The position numbers were made by a program, and so were the translations under genes. A stretch of DNA of 64,000 nucleotides, from positions 1-64,000 of the forward strand of contig CAKTGM010000006.1 in assembly GCA_934561515.1 (NCBI GenBank). Direction: 5' to 3'. The stretch is from an uncultured Oscillospiraceae bacterium. Its GTDB lineage: Bacteria; Bacillota; Clostridia; Oscillospirales; Oscillospiraceae. Shown here piece by piece: positions 1 to 8,407 of this stretch (its first letter is position 1; each line of letters begins with the position of its first letter). The notes under the pieces were generated by a model. The model was not told the origin of the DNA and made no database searches. It saw nothing but the letters and a program-made list of their open reading frames with translations.

Positions 1-96
1 GAAACGGACGGACGGAAGTCAATGGCGGCGCAGCCGTTCATCTTGACCATTGACGGCGTTCGTCCGTTTTGCTACACAAATCCAGATTTTGAATGA
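1..96 (+). CDS. C-terminal fragment of an unrecognised protein (mobile element)
   Basis: An open frame runs in from the left window edge and stops at TGA 94-96, giving 31 codons that end in PFCYTNPDFE. It is followed 20 nt later by the next gene on the same strand, so it is probably the upstream member of the mobile-element operon. I do not recognise the family. The GC content matches the element rather than the chromosome to the right. Confidence 0.5.
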   Translation, partial: ETDGRKSMAAQPFILTIDGVRPFCYTNPDFE

Positions 97-116
97 AGTG
101 AAGGAGGCTTGACGAA

Positions 117-512
117 GTGAATCCGAAAGAAAAAGACAATGAGATCATCGAACTGACCGACGAGGAACTGGATGAGATTTTCGCCGACGATGGTTTTGAT
201 AACGGCGAGGATGGCGGCGAAATCCGTTCGTTCTATTTCTCCAATCCCGACCCTTATGCCAAAGTCAAGCCTCGCCTCGATGATGCCCCCAAGAGGGAGT
301 TTTCTTTCGATGAAAAGGGCAACATCGTGGTGAAAAATCTGTCCGCCTTTTGGTTGCCCGATGTTAAAATTGTGGAGGAACACGGCGGCACGGAATACAC
401 CGTAACCGGCAGCTACGAGGGAACGGAAACCCTCGACAGGAAGCTCAGACGCATCATGGAACAGAACGCCGCCGATGATAAAAGCGGTATCACGGAGGAC
501 GCCGATGAGTAA
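117..512 (+). CDS. Small acidic transposon-associated protein, TnpW-like C-terminus
   Basis: This 131-aa acidic protein sits directly upstream of a large serine recombinase gene and overlaps its earliest possible start (ATGAGTAA at 505-512). An AAGGAGG-type ribosome site lies near 100-107. The N-terminal half is rich in Asp/Glu and unrecognised. The C-terminal part, around residues 85-115, has the pattern YTV-x4-Y-x2-TETL-x2-KL-x-RIM, which resembles the small TnpW-type proteins of Tn4451-like clostridial elements. The role of such proteins is not established; a link to transposition is inferred from position. The TnpW assignment rests on pattern memory only. Confidence 0.6.
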   Translation: MNPKEKDNEIIELTDEELDEIFADDGFDNGEDGGEIRSFYFSNPDPYAKVKPRLDDAPKREFSFDEKGNIVVKNLSAFWLPDVKIVEEHGGTEYTVTGSYEGTETLDRKLRRIMEQNAADDKSGITEDADE

Positions 513-585
513 CGACGTTTCTCTTGATATAAACTCAGAATCCAATCCTGTTCAGACAGTTGCCCCACCAAAGGAGGACAACGAT

Positions 586-2241
586 ATGTTAAGGGCAACC
601 GACAAAATCACAGCGCTTTATTGCAGACTGTCCGTAGAGGACACCAAGGAAAAAGGCGGCAAGGATGACCCGTCGAACTCCATTCAGCATCAGCAGATCA
701 TGTTAATGGAGTATGCAAAATCTCAGCACTTTCCGAACCCGACATTCTTTATTGATGACGGGTACAGCGGCGTGGATTTTTCCAACCGCCCCGGTTTTCA
801 GAAGATGCTTGCGGAAATTGAAGCCGGTCATGTGGAAGTGGTGATTACGAAAGACCTTTCAAGACTCGGTCGTAATTCTTCGCTGACAGGGCTTTATATC
901 AACTACACGTTTCCTCAGTACGGCGTGCGGTATATTGCCATCAACGACCACTTCGACACCATTGACCCCAATAGCACCGACAGCGACATGGCGGGCATCA
1001 AGAACTGGTTTAACGAATTTTTTGCAAAGGATACCAGCCGCAAAATCCGTGCCGTCAACAAAGCGAAGGGTGAGCGTGGAGAACGATTGACTACCAACAT
1101 TCCATACGGTTACAAGCGGAATCCCGATGATCCGAAAGCGTGGATTGTGGATGAAGAGGCGGCACAGGTTGTGAAGCGTATCTTTGCACTTTGCATGGAG
1201 GGCAAAGGTCCAAGCCAGATCGCCGCTTTGCTGGAAAAGGAAAAGGTGCTGAATCCCACCGCCTATAAACAGCGGGAGGGCAAAAAAACACCGCATCAGA
1301 CGCCGGAGAACGAGTATCGCTGGCACGAAAGCACCGTTGCCTACATTCTCGAATACATGGAGTACACAGGTTGCACGGTCAATTTCAAGACCTACACCAA
1401 CTCCATTTATGACAAGAAGCAGCGGGAGAATCCAATGGAGAATCGCAGGATTTTCTATAACACTCATCCGGCAATCATCTCTCTGGAAGTCTTTGATAAG
1501 GTGCAGGAGATCAGGCAGCAGCGGCACCGCAGAACGGCAACAGGCAAGAGCAATATGTTCTCCGGCTTGGTGTTCTGCAACGACTGCAAGCAAAAGCTCT
1601 ATTACTCCACCACCAGCTATTTTGAAAAGCGGCAGGACTTCTTCATCTGCTCCACCCATCGAGTCAACAAGGACAAGTGCAGCGGACACTATATCCGTGC
1701 CGTCGTGCTGGAACAACTTGTCTGGAAGCACATTCAGGAGGTCATATCGGTAGTCACTTGCTATGAGGCATATTTCCGTTCGGAAATGGAGCAAAAGCTC
1801 CGTGTGCAGAGCGAGGAAACCATGCGGTTGTGCAAGAAACGGCTGGCGCAGGCTGAGAAGCGAATCGGCGAGCTTGACCGTCTTTTCATCCGCATTTATG
1901 AGGACAATGTAGCCGGACGGCTGGACGATGAGCGCTTTGCCATGATGAGCAAGAACTACACCGAGGAACAGAAAAATCTCAAGGCCGAGGTCAAAGGTCT
2001 GCAACAGCAAATCCATGAACAGGAACAACAGGCAGAGAATATAGAGCAGTTTGTTCAGCGGGTAAGGAGAAACAGCACCCTCACGGAGCTGACCCCCTAT
2101 GCCCTCAGAGAGCTTGTCAAGGCAGTCTATGTAGATGCCCCGGACAAGTCCAGCGGCAAGCGCAGGCAGAAGGTACATATCGAGTACGATCTTGTGGGCT
2201 ATATTCCTGTGGATGAGCTGCTAAAAGCGGAACAGGCATGA
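586..2241 (+). CDS. Large serine recombinase (Tn4451 TnpX-like, with DUF4368-type C-terminus)
   Basis: This enzyme would excise and integrate the element through a 5'-phosphoserine intermediate. The N-terminal resolvase domain carries the nucleophile in YCRLSVED (Ser16, Arg14), followed by DLSRLGRN. The middle is a recombinase domain, then a zinc-ribbon-like part (CNDC near residue 331, later a CSTH-x6-C group), a coiled coil around 400-490, and a C-terminal tail with the VHIEYDLVGYIP pattern seen in DUF4368. I chose ATG 586 because AAAGGAGGA precedes it by 6-8 nt and the product then begins where family members do. ATG 505, which also has GGAGG upstream, would add 27 residues. Length (551 aa) is normal and the gene looks intact. 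Confidence 0.93.
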   Translation: MLRATDKITALYCRLSVEDTKEKGGKDDPSNSIQHQQIMLMEYAKSQHFPNPTFFIDDGYSGVDFSNRPGFQKMLAEIEAGHVEVVITKDLSRLGRNSSLTGLYINYTFPQYGVRYIAINDHFDTIDPNSTDSDMAGIKNWFNEFFAKDTSRKIRAVNKAKGERGERLTTNIPYGYKRNPDDPKAWIVDEEAAQVVKRIFALCMEGKGPSQIAALLEKEKVLNPTAYKQREGKKTPHQTPENEYRWHESTVAYILEYMEYTGCTVNFKTYTNSIYDKKQRENPMENRRIFYNTHPAIISLEVFDKVQEIRQQRHRRTATGKSNMFSGLVFCNDCKQKLYYSTTSYFEKRQDFFICSTHRVNKDKCSGHYIRAVVLEQLVWKHIQEVISVVTCYEAYFRSEMEQKLRVQSEETMRLCKKRLAQAEKRIGELDRLFIRIYEDNVAGRLDDERFAMMSKNYTEEQKNLKAEVKGLQQQIHEQEQQAENIEQFVQRVRRNSTLTELTPYALRELVKAVYVDAPDKSSGKRRQKVHIEYDLVGYIPVDELLKAEQA

Positions 2242-2260
2242 CCGAGATCATGCCTGTTCC
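2229..2260 (+). terminator. Perfect 13-bp hairpin overlapping the recombinase stop codon
   Basis: Arms 2229-2241 and 2248-2260 are exact reverse complements around a 6-nt loop (CCGAGA). The left arm contains the last codons and the TGA stop of the recombinase. Downstream sequence is A/T-rich but has no long T run, so it could be a transcription terminator or a structure near the element end. Confidence 0.6.
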
Positions 2261-2325
2261 AAGAAATTTGAATTTTACTGTCTTACCAGCAGGGAGCCTA
2301 TGAGCGTCCCTTTTGCTTTGTTCAA

Positions 2326-4422
2326 TTACACGGAGAAAAGCAGCTCGCAGAAGGTCGGGTACGGCCAGTACTTCGAGGCCGTCAGCACCTCCAGCTTGTC
2401 GATGATCCTGCGCACGGTCGCCATGCGGGATTCGACCTCGTCGTGGTAGTAGTGCAGCAGCGTTTCGTGGTCGGCGTTTTCGGACACGGTCTCGAGCGCC
2501 GTCTTGAGCGCGATGGTCTCCTCAAGCAGCTGCTCGTTGAGCGAGCCGGTGGCGTTGGCGAGCGAGGATTCAACGTGGCACGTCAGCTCCGGCGCGGCGG
2601 CGTGCTTGGCAACGATCGTGTTGCACAGCGCCGCCTCGTATTCCGACGCGGCGTTCAGGATGCCGTGCTGGACCATGTCGACGAGCGTTGCCGCCTCAAT
2701 GCGGATGACCTTGCAGTACTTCTCGATGTGCACCTCGTGGCGGGAGAGGATCTCCTCGCGGGAGTACACGCCCTGACGGGTGAGCATTTCAATGTTTTTC
2801 GGCAGGATGTAGGCGGGCAGCGCCTCGGCGGTGTTGCGCAGGTTGGCAAGGCCGCGCTTCTCCGCTTCCTTGACCCAGGCCTCCTCGTAGCCGTTGCCGC
2901 TGAAGATGATGCGGCCGTGGTCGCGGAAGGTGTCGCGGATGAGCTTGTGCAGTGCCGTGGTGAAGTCGCCTGCGTCCTTGAGCTTTTCGTAAAAATCATC
3001 CAGCTCGTCGGCCATGATCGCGTTGAGGATCGTGACAGGGCCTGCGATGGACTGCGAGGAGCCGGGCATACGGAACTCAAACTTGTTGCCCGTGAAGGCG
3101 AGCGGCGAGGTGCGGTTGCGGTCGGTGGTGTCCTGCGGGATGGCCGGCAGCACGTCCACGCCGATGCGCAGCGACTTGTGCTCGGGGGCGGTGTAGTCGT
3201 TTTCGGCAACGATGGCGTCGATGATGCCCTCCAGCTCCGTGCCGAGAAAGATGGAGATGATGGCCGGCGGCGCCTCCTGCGCGCCGAGGCGATGGTCGTT
3301 GCCCGCGAAGGCGACCGAGCAGCGCAGCAGCTCCTGATACTCGTCCACGCCCTTTAAAAAGGCGGCGAGCATCAGCAGGAAGAGCGCGTTCTGGCTGGGG
3401 GTCTTGCCGGGGGAGAAGAGGTTCTTGCCCGTGTCGGTCGAGAGCGACCAGTTGACGTGCTTGCCCGAGCCGTTCACGCCGGCAAAGGGCTTTTCGTGCA
3501 GCAGGCACACAAGGCCGTGGCGCTCGGCGACCTTTTTCATCGTCTCCATGACGAGCTGATTCTGGTCGCTTGCGGTGTTGGCGTCAGTGTAGATGGGGGC
3601 CATCTCGTGCTGGCCGGGCGCGACCTCGTTGTGCTTGGTCTTGGAGAGCACGCCGAGCTTCCACAGCTCCTCGTCCAGCTCCTGCATATAAGCGCCCACG
3701 CGCGGACGGAACGCGCCGAAGTAGTGGTCGTCCAGCTCCTGACCCTTGGGCGGCTTTGCGCCGAAGAGCGTGCGCCCGCAGAGCTGCAAGTCCGTGCGCT
3801 TTAAGTAGAGCTTGCGGTCGATGAGAAAATACTCCTGCTCCGCGCCGATCTGCGGCGTGATCTTTCCCGCGTCTTCGCCGAAGAGCTTCAGCACGCGCAG
3901 CGCCGCGCGGTTGACCGCGGCGATGGAGCGCAGCAGCGGCGTCTTCTTATCGAGCGCCTGCCCGCTGTAGGAGCAGAAGACCGTGGGGATGCAGAGGCTG
4001 CCGTCCTTGATGAAGGCGAAGGCCGTGGGGTCCCACGCGCTGTAGCCGCGCGCTTCAAACGTCGCGCGCAGGCCGCCGTTGGGGAAGGAAGAGGCGTCGG
4101 GTTCGCCGCGCACGAGCTCCTTGCCCGAAAAGTCCATGATGATGCGTCCGCCGCCGGCGTTGTTGATGAAGCTGTCGTGCTTTTCCGCCGTCACGCCGCT
4201 GAGGGGCTGGAACCAGTGCGTAAAATGCGTCGCGCCGCGCTCGAGCGCCCAGGTCTTCATCGCGTCAGCAATCTGATTGGCCGCGGAAAGAGGAAGGGGC
4301 TGCCCGCTTTTCAAGCAGCCGCGCCAGACGTCCATGGCGTCCTGCGGCACATACTGCTCCATCGTGCGTTCATTGAACACCAGAGAGCCAAAAAGCTCGG
4401 GAATGCGAGTCGCTTCACTCAT
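2326..4422 (-). CDS. glnN: Glutamine synthetase type III
   Basis: It makes glutamine from glutamate, ammonia and ATP in the cytoplasm. At 698 aa it has the length of the large GSIII class rather than the 450-aa GSI. Family features include the GSIII N-terminal region (residues 1-170), an ATP-binding core with VAPGQHEMAPIYTDAN and NGSGKHVNWS, the block AGNDHRLGAQEAPPAI, and a C-terminus ending in LLFSV. ATG 4422 is preceded by AGGAGG with 8-nt spacing; the longer frame would need a TTG start without a site. It is a single gene with its own promoter at 4459-4488. No terminator is visible between its stop and the mobile element that abuts it. Confidence 0.95.
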   Translation of the reverse strand: MSEATRIPELFGSLVFNERTMEQYVPQDAMDVWRGCLKSGQPLPLSAANQIADAMKTWALERGATHFTHWFQPLSGVTAEKHDSFINNAGGGRIIMDFSGKELVRGEPDASSFPNGGLRATFEARGYSAWDPTAFAFIKDGSLCIPTVFCSYSGQALDKKTPLLRSIAAVNRAALRVLKLFGEDAGKITPQIGAEQEYFLIDRKLYLKRTDLQLCGRTLFGAKPPKGQELDDHYFGAFRPRVGAYMQELDEELWKLGVLSKTKHNEVAPGQHEMAPIYTDANTASDQNQLVMETMKKVAERHGLVCLLHEKPFAGVNGSGKHVNWSLSTDTGKNLFSPGKTPSQNALFLLMLAAFLKGVDEYQELLRCSVAFAGNDHRLGAQEAPPAIISIFLGTELEGIIDAIVAENDYTAPEHKSLRIGVDVLPAIPQDTTDRNRTSPLAFTGNKFEFRMPGSSQSIAGPVTILNAIMADELDDFYEKLKDAGDFTTALHKLIRDTFRDHGRIIFSGNGYEEAWVKEAEKRGLANLRNTAEALPAYILPKNIEMLTRQGVYSREEILSRHEVHIEKYCKVIRIEAATLVDMVQHGILNAASEYEAALCNTIVAKHAAAPELTCHVESSLANATGSLNEQLLEETIALKTALETVSENADHETLLHYYHDEVESRMATVRRIIDKLEVLTASKYWPYPTFCELLFSV

Positions 4423-4458
4423 GATCCAGACCTCCTGATACAAAATAAATCATAAGTA

Positions 4459-4488
4459 ATGATACTGCACGGGGACAAGCAGCGTCAA
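4459..4488 (-). promoter_or_regulatory. Sigma-A promoter of glnN
   Basis: On the minus strand TTGACG (4488-4483), an 18-nt spacer and TATCAT (4464-4459) lie about 40 nt upstream of the glnN start. Confidence 0.55.
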
Positions 4489-4573
4489 TACCTTGTTTTT
4501 TCCAACTTTATCCGCGCTTTATCGCGGCGCAATGTGCGGGGTAACGAAAAAATGAAAGCGATCGAACTTTCCC

Positions 4574-4602
4574 TTGCAGGGGGAAAATGCCTGTGCTATA
4601 TT
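4574..4602 (+). promoter_or_regulatory. Orphan plus-strand sigma-A-like promoter facing a terminator
   Basis: TTGCAG (4574-4579), a 17-nt spacer and TATATT (4597-4602). No plus-strand gene follows; a terminator-like hairpin begins about 10 nt downstream, so any transcript would be very short. Confidence 0.4.
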
Positions 4603-4611
4603 GTATCTGTA

Positions 4612-4639
4612 CCCGCCTGTGGAGGCGGGCTTTCTTTTT
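4612..4639 (+). terminator. Terminator-like hairpin after the orphan promoter
   Basis: CCCGCCT (4612-4618), loop GTGG, AGGCGGG (4623-4629), then a pyrimidine run CTTTCTTTTT on the plus strand. Confidence 0.5.
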
Positions 4640-4659
4640 CCGGCGCACCGAAGAGAACA

Positions 4660-4704
4660 AAAACCGAAGAGCGCGGACGCAGCGAAGGCGTCCGCGCTCT
4701 TTTT
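4660..4704 (-). terminator. Terminator of the DHHW/MBOAT operon
   Basis: An 11-bp perfect stem, GAGCGCGGACG (4669-4679) with CGTCCGCGCTC (4689-4699), lies just past the stop of the minus-strand DHHW gene. T-rich sequence follows on both strands, so it can work in either direction. Confidence 0.75.
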
Positions 4705-4716
4705 GCGCCGTTTGGC

Positions 4717-5817
4717 TTATTTGATGGTCGCGCTGTCGTTCAGCACGCTCGTGCTGTAGAGGAAGAGCACGTCCTGCGCGCCGAAATCGACAAATTGACC
4801 GAGCGACGCGGGGGAGAGATAGCGGATGTCGACCAGCGTGATCTCGCGATAGCCCTCCGCGAGCAGCGGGATGAGGCTTGCGGCAAAGGAATCACGAAAG
4901 ACAATGAGCCTGCGCTCCGTCTTCGCGTTCGGATTCTCAATGCGCAGCAGGGACTTCGGACCCGAGAGAAAAATCTCGTAAGGGTCGCTGCCGCCCGCCT
5001 TGTCCAGCGTGTAGACGGGGAGATATGCGTCGCTTTCATAGTCGTACACGCGGCAGCCCTCGAGGATATCGTTCGTAAGATAGGTGAGCGTGTCGGGCTG
5101 CATTGGGAGCGCCGACTGACCGCGGTACACGCCGGAAAAGGGCGTGCCCAGCGTTATGGGCGTGAAGTCCTCCGCGATCTCCGCGCCCATCGCGTCCGCA
5201 AGGAGCTTTGCGGCGGGGAGCAGCTCCTCCTGCCGCCAGTGCGTGTCCGTGCGGTAGTAGGACGAGAGACTCAGCCCTTCGCGCAGGTCGATATACGCGG
5301 CAAAGTCCGTCTTCTCGCGCATCAGAGAAAAGAGCTTCTCGTAATCCAGCGCGGGATAGCCGTTTTCGGCGGCCAGAAAGTAATTCTTGTCGGGGATGAT
5401 CGAAAGATAGACCTTCGCGTCCGTGTCCTTGAGATACGTTTCGTACACATAGCGGAAGCGGTCCGCAGCGTGGTCGAGCGAGGACTCGTTCAGCGTGGGA
5501 TCGAGCTTTGCGGCGTAGCCGTCCGCGACATAGATGCCGTTGTTGTCCTTTTCGCGGAAGAGGTCGCGCACGGCGAGCGCCTTGAGTGTGCGGAAGGTAT
5601 CGCGCAGCGGGAACTGATCGAGCGTGTAGCCTTCAAAGTTCGACTGGAAGCGCCCGGAGAGCACCTCCTGCGCATCAAGGCGCGGAAACTGCTTGAGCGG
5701 ACGGCGCTCGCTGAGAGAGAGCGCGTCGTCCTCCTTCAGCATCCCCCAGAGTGAAAAGCACAGCAGAAACAGCGCGCACACGCCGAGGGAGAGACTGTTT
5801 TTGACGTTTTTGTTCAT
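4717..5817 (-). CDS. DHHW-family protein (AlgJ/AlgX-like partner of an MBOAT O-acyltransferase)
   Basis: This 366-aa protein has one N-terminal membrane segment (about residues 9-26), so most of it would lie outside the membrane. The segment RTDTHW near residue 187-192 matches the D-x-H-W motif that defines DHHW and AlgJ/AlgX-type SGNH-like esterase/acetyltransferase folds. Family members work with an MBOAT protein to move acetyl groups onto an extracellular polymer; the MBOAT gene is 11 nt upstream in the same operon. The acceptor polymer is unknown. GGAGG precedes ATG 5817. Confidence 0.85.
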   Translation of the reverse strand: MNKNVKNSLSLGVCALFLLCFSLWGMLKEDDALSLSERRPLKQFPRLDAQEVLSGRFQSNFEGYTLDQFPLRDTFRTLKALAVRDLFREKDNNGIYVADGYAAKLDPTLNESSLDHAADRFRYVYETYLKDTDAKVYLSIIPDKNYFLAAENGYPALDYEKLFSLMREKTDFAAYIDLREGLSLSSYYRTDTHWRQEELLPAAKLLADAMGAEIAEDFTPITLGTPFSGVYRGQSALPMQPDTLTYLTNDILEGCRVYDYESDAYLPVYTLDKAGGSDPYEIFLSGPKSLLRIENPNAKTERRLIVFRDSFAASLIPLLAEGYREITLVDIRYLSPASLGQFVDFGAQDVLFLYSTSVLNDSATIK

Positions 5818-5828
5818 CTTCCCCCTCC

Positions 5829-7229
5829 TTAAAAGCGGAAATACAGGAACGGGTTAAAAGACCCGTCCACCAGAAAGGCGGTGCACAGCGACAGCGCAAT
5901 GAGCAGGAAAACAGGCTCGAGCGCATCGAGCGCAAGAGCGCCGCCCTTTGTTTCCCGCAGCCTTGCAGCCGCTATTTTCGGCAGCGGCGTTGCGCAGAGC
6001 ATCCCGAGCACAAGGAGCGGAGCGTAGCTTCTGAGGTGGTAGAGCGCCTGCGAAGAGAGCGGCGGCAGACCGCCCGCGCCGAACATCGCGCCGATGCGCG
6101 AAAAGGCCTGCGCGGCATTGTCCGCGTCGAAGAGCACGAAGCCCAGCGTGACGAAAAAGAGCGTGTAGATGCGGCCGAGCGCGCGGTGCTTTTCAAGCAC
6201 CGGCAGCAGCACCGTCTTTTCCAGCAGCAGCAAAACGGCGAACCACAGTCCCCAGAGGACAAAGGTCCACGCCGCGCCGTGCCACAATCCCGTTGCGAGC
6301 CAGACGATGAGAATGTTCAGCAGCTGGCGTGCCTTCCCCTTTCGGCTGCCGCCGAGGGGGATATAGAGATAGTCGCGGAACCACGAGCCGAGCGAGATGT
6401 GCCACCTGCGCCAGAACTCCGTGATGCTCGAAGAAATGTAGGGGTAGTTGAAGTTCTCGGGGAAGTGAAAGCCCAGAATTCGGCCAAGGCCGATGGCCAT
6501 GTCGCTGTAGCCGGAAAAGTCAAAGTAGACTTGCAGCAAAAACGCGAGCGCATAGAGCCAGACAAAAAGCACGCTCGCCTCCTGCGACTGCTTGCAGGCG
6601 GCGGCAAGAGCGCCGAACTGGTTGGCGAGCAGCACCTTTTTGCAAAGGCCGATCACAAAGCGCCGCGCGCCGTCCGCTGCGCCGGAGAGACTGTGGCTGC
6701 GCGCTGAAAGCTCCGCGGCCACGTCGCTGTAGCGCACGATCGGCCCTGCGATGAGCTGGGGGAAAAGCGAAACATAGGCGGCAAGGTCGATGAAGCTGCG
6801 CTGCGCCGCCGTTTCGCCGCGATAAACGTCGATGACGTAGCTGAGCACCTGAAAGGTGTAGAAGCTGATGCCGATGGGCAGCGCGAGCTTCAAAAGCGGC
6901 AGGGAAAGCCCCGCGACGGCGTTGACGCTCGAGAGAAAAAAGTCGGCATACTTGAAGTATGCAAGCAGGCCGAGGCTCACGAGAACGGAAAGCGACAAAA
7001 AGAGCTTTGCCGCCTTCCCTCCCCGGTATTTTTCAATGAGCAGGCCAAAGGCGTAGCCCTGCACGATGGAGATGAGCATCAAAACGACATACTTCGGCTC
7101 GCCCCAGCCATAGAAGAAAAGGCTTGCAAGCAGGAGAATGAGGTTTTTGAAGCGCCCCGGCACGGCAAAATAGAGGATCAGCGCCAGTGGCAGGAAGTAG
7201 AAGAGAAAGGAAATGCTGGAAAAGAGCAT
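5829..7229 (-). CDS. MBOAT-family membrane O-acyltransferase (AlgI-like)
   Basis: This 466-aa integral membrane protein has about ten hydrophobic segments and the AlgI/DltB-type signature, including FSGYSDMAIGLGRILGF, the FWRRWHISLGSWFRDYLY block and the catalytic histidine in GLWHGAAW (about residue 317). AlgI-type enzymes pass acyl groups through the membrane for transfer to a polysaccharide, teichoic acid or peptidoglycan. It is the middle gene of a lipoprotein-MBOAT-DHHW operon, which supports envelope polymer O-acetylation. DltB is less likely because no dltA, C or D gene is adjacent. Confidence 0.92.
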   Translation of the reverse strand: MLFSSISFLFYFLPLALILYFAVPGRFKNLILLLASLFFYGWGEPKYVVLMLISIVQGYAFGLLIEKYRGGKAAKLFLSLSVLVSLGLLAYFKYADFFLSSVNAVAGLSLPLLKLALPIGISFYTFQVLSYVIDVYRGETAAQRSFIDLAAYVSLFPQLIAGPIVRYSDVAAELSARSHSLSGAADGARRFVIGLCKKVLLANQFGALAAACKQSQEASVLFVWLYALAFLLQVYFDFSGYSDMAIGLGRILGFHFPENFNYPYISSSITEFWRRWHISLGSWFRDYLYIPLGGSRKGKARQLLNILIVWLATGLWHGAAWTFVLWGLWFAVLLLLEKTVLLPVLEKHRALGRIYTLFFVTLGFVLFDADNAAQAFSRIGAMFGAGGLPPLSSQALYHLRSYAPLLVLGMLCATPLPKIAAARLRETKGGALALDALEPVFLLIALSLCTAFLVDGSFNPFLYFRF

Positions 7230-7254
7230 GGACCTTCCGCCTTTCTGAGCGTGA

Positions 7255-7827
7255 TTAGAGGATCGGCTCGTCGCAGACGACGGCTGCCTCGCCGTAGACC
7301 GTGGTGAGCGTGTCGCGGAACTGATCGACCAGCTCCTCCGCGCCGAAGCAGGAGACGACGAAATCGCCCATCGTCAGGATGACGAGCTTATCGGGGAAGC
7401 CGCACATCCACTGGCGGTTCATGATGTTGTCCTTGAGGTCGGAAACGACCGTGTCAACGTCGGAGGCGCTGGCAACATGGAACGCGCCGGCGGTAAAGGT
7501 GTTGGCGTTCATCATGTGGACGAGGGAGGCGGCGTCTGCGAGCTTGTCCGCGTCGGCGGCGGGATAGCCGAGGGCGTAGTCAAGAGTGTCACCGTCCGAA
7601 ATGCCGAAGTTGCCGGGCGCGTCCTCGGTCATGTTCGCCTCGTCGTAGTCGCCGCCGGAGACGGCGAACTTGTCGTCCTCTGCGTAGCTCGACCAGACGG
7701 CTTCGAGCAGTTCGAGGGCGGTGGCGGGCTGGTCGCCGGAGGCGGCGCCGTCGTCATTCTTGCTGCCGCAGGCGGCAAGGGAGAGGATCATCGCTGCGGC
7801 AAGCAGCAGAGAGAAAAGCTTTTTCAT
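7255..7827 (-). CDS. Small lipoprotein, possibly DUF4358, first gene of the O-acylation operon
   Basis: This 190-aa protein has a lipoprotein signal peptide with lipobox LAAC (Cys20), so it should be anchored on the outer face of the membrane. The mature part is acidic and shares the layout of DUF4358-type lipoproteins (a tyrosine-containing start, then a segment ending in paired acidic/hydrophobic helices). That assignment is tentative, but DUF4358 genes do occur beside MBOAT and DHHW genes in Clostridia. It lies 25 nt upstream of the MBOAT gene. Function is unknown; a structural role at the acylation complex is inference. Confidence 0.75.
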   Translation of the reverse strand: MKKLFSLLLAAAMILSLAACGSKNDDGAASGDQPATALELLEAVWSSYAEDDKFAVSGGDYDEANMTEDAPGNFGISDGDTLDYALGYPAADADKLADAASLVHMMNANTFTAGAFHVASASDVDTVVSDLKDNIMNRQWMCGFPDKLVILTMGDFVVSCFGAEELVDQFRDTLTTVYGEAAVVCDEPIL

Positions 7828-7873
7828 GGGAAGTTACCTCCAAAATAAATGTAAGATGTGTGGTTTTGCCGAT

Positions 7874-8407
7874 TCAGGGCCGCTCGGCGACCCAGCAGCC
7901 CTTTGCGCCGTCATAGCGCAGCACGGCGGCAGCCTTACCGTCGAGCGAGAGGGTGTAGCGCGCGTTTTCGTCGGGCGCTTCGATCGTCCATGTGAGCGCT
8001 TCGCCGCTTGCGGCGCTGCGCGAGGAAAGCGCGCGGGGGGAGGAATCGGCGGGCGAATCCAGCACTCCCTCCGAAACGGAGACCGTGAGCGCATCGCCCG
8101 ACCGGCTCTCAAACGAGAGCGCCACGCACAGCGGCGGCGCGTCCATGCTGCGCCCGTCGAGCGCGAGCGGCACGGGCGAGTCGATGGGAACGGGCGCGCC
8201 GGTGAGCGCCGTGCCGGCGATGTAGAGCGTGTCGCGCTCTGCATTGCGCACCATCGTGAAGGCTGCGGTCAGGATGAGCGCGAGGCAGGCTGCGGCGGCC
8301 AGCATACGCACAGCTGCGTTTTTCTTGTGCGCGCGGTGGGCGCAGGCCTCCGCAACAAGGTCGTCGCCGATCTCGCCGATCGCGCGGAGCATCATTTCAT
8401 GCTTCAT
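7874..8407 (-). CDS. Probable anti-sigma factor with one transmembrane segment
   Basis: This 177-aa protein starts inside the last codons of the ECF sigma gene (11-nt overlap), the usual arrangement for an anti-sigma factor. A short basic cytoplasmic N-terminus (residues 1-32) is followed by one membrane helix (about 33-53) and an extracellular domain of about 125 residues. There is no CxxC zinc-binding anti-sigma motif, so the class is undefined. It lies only 46 nt upstream of the lipoprotein-MBOAT-DHHW operon and no terminator is visible between them, so read-through is possible. Confidence 0.75.
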   Translation of the reverse strand: MKHEMMLRAIGEIGDDLVAEACAHRAHKKNAAVRMLAAAACLALILTAAFTMVRNAERDTLYIAGTALTGAPVPIDSPVPLALDGRSMDAPPLCVALSFESRSGDALTVSVSEGVLDSPADSSPRALSSRSAASGEALTWTIEAPDENARYTLSLDGKAAAVLRYDGAKGCWVAERP

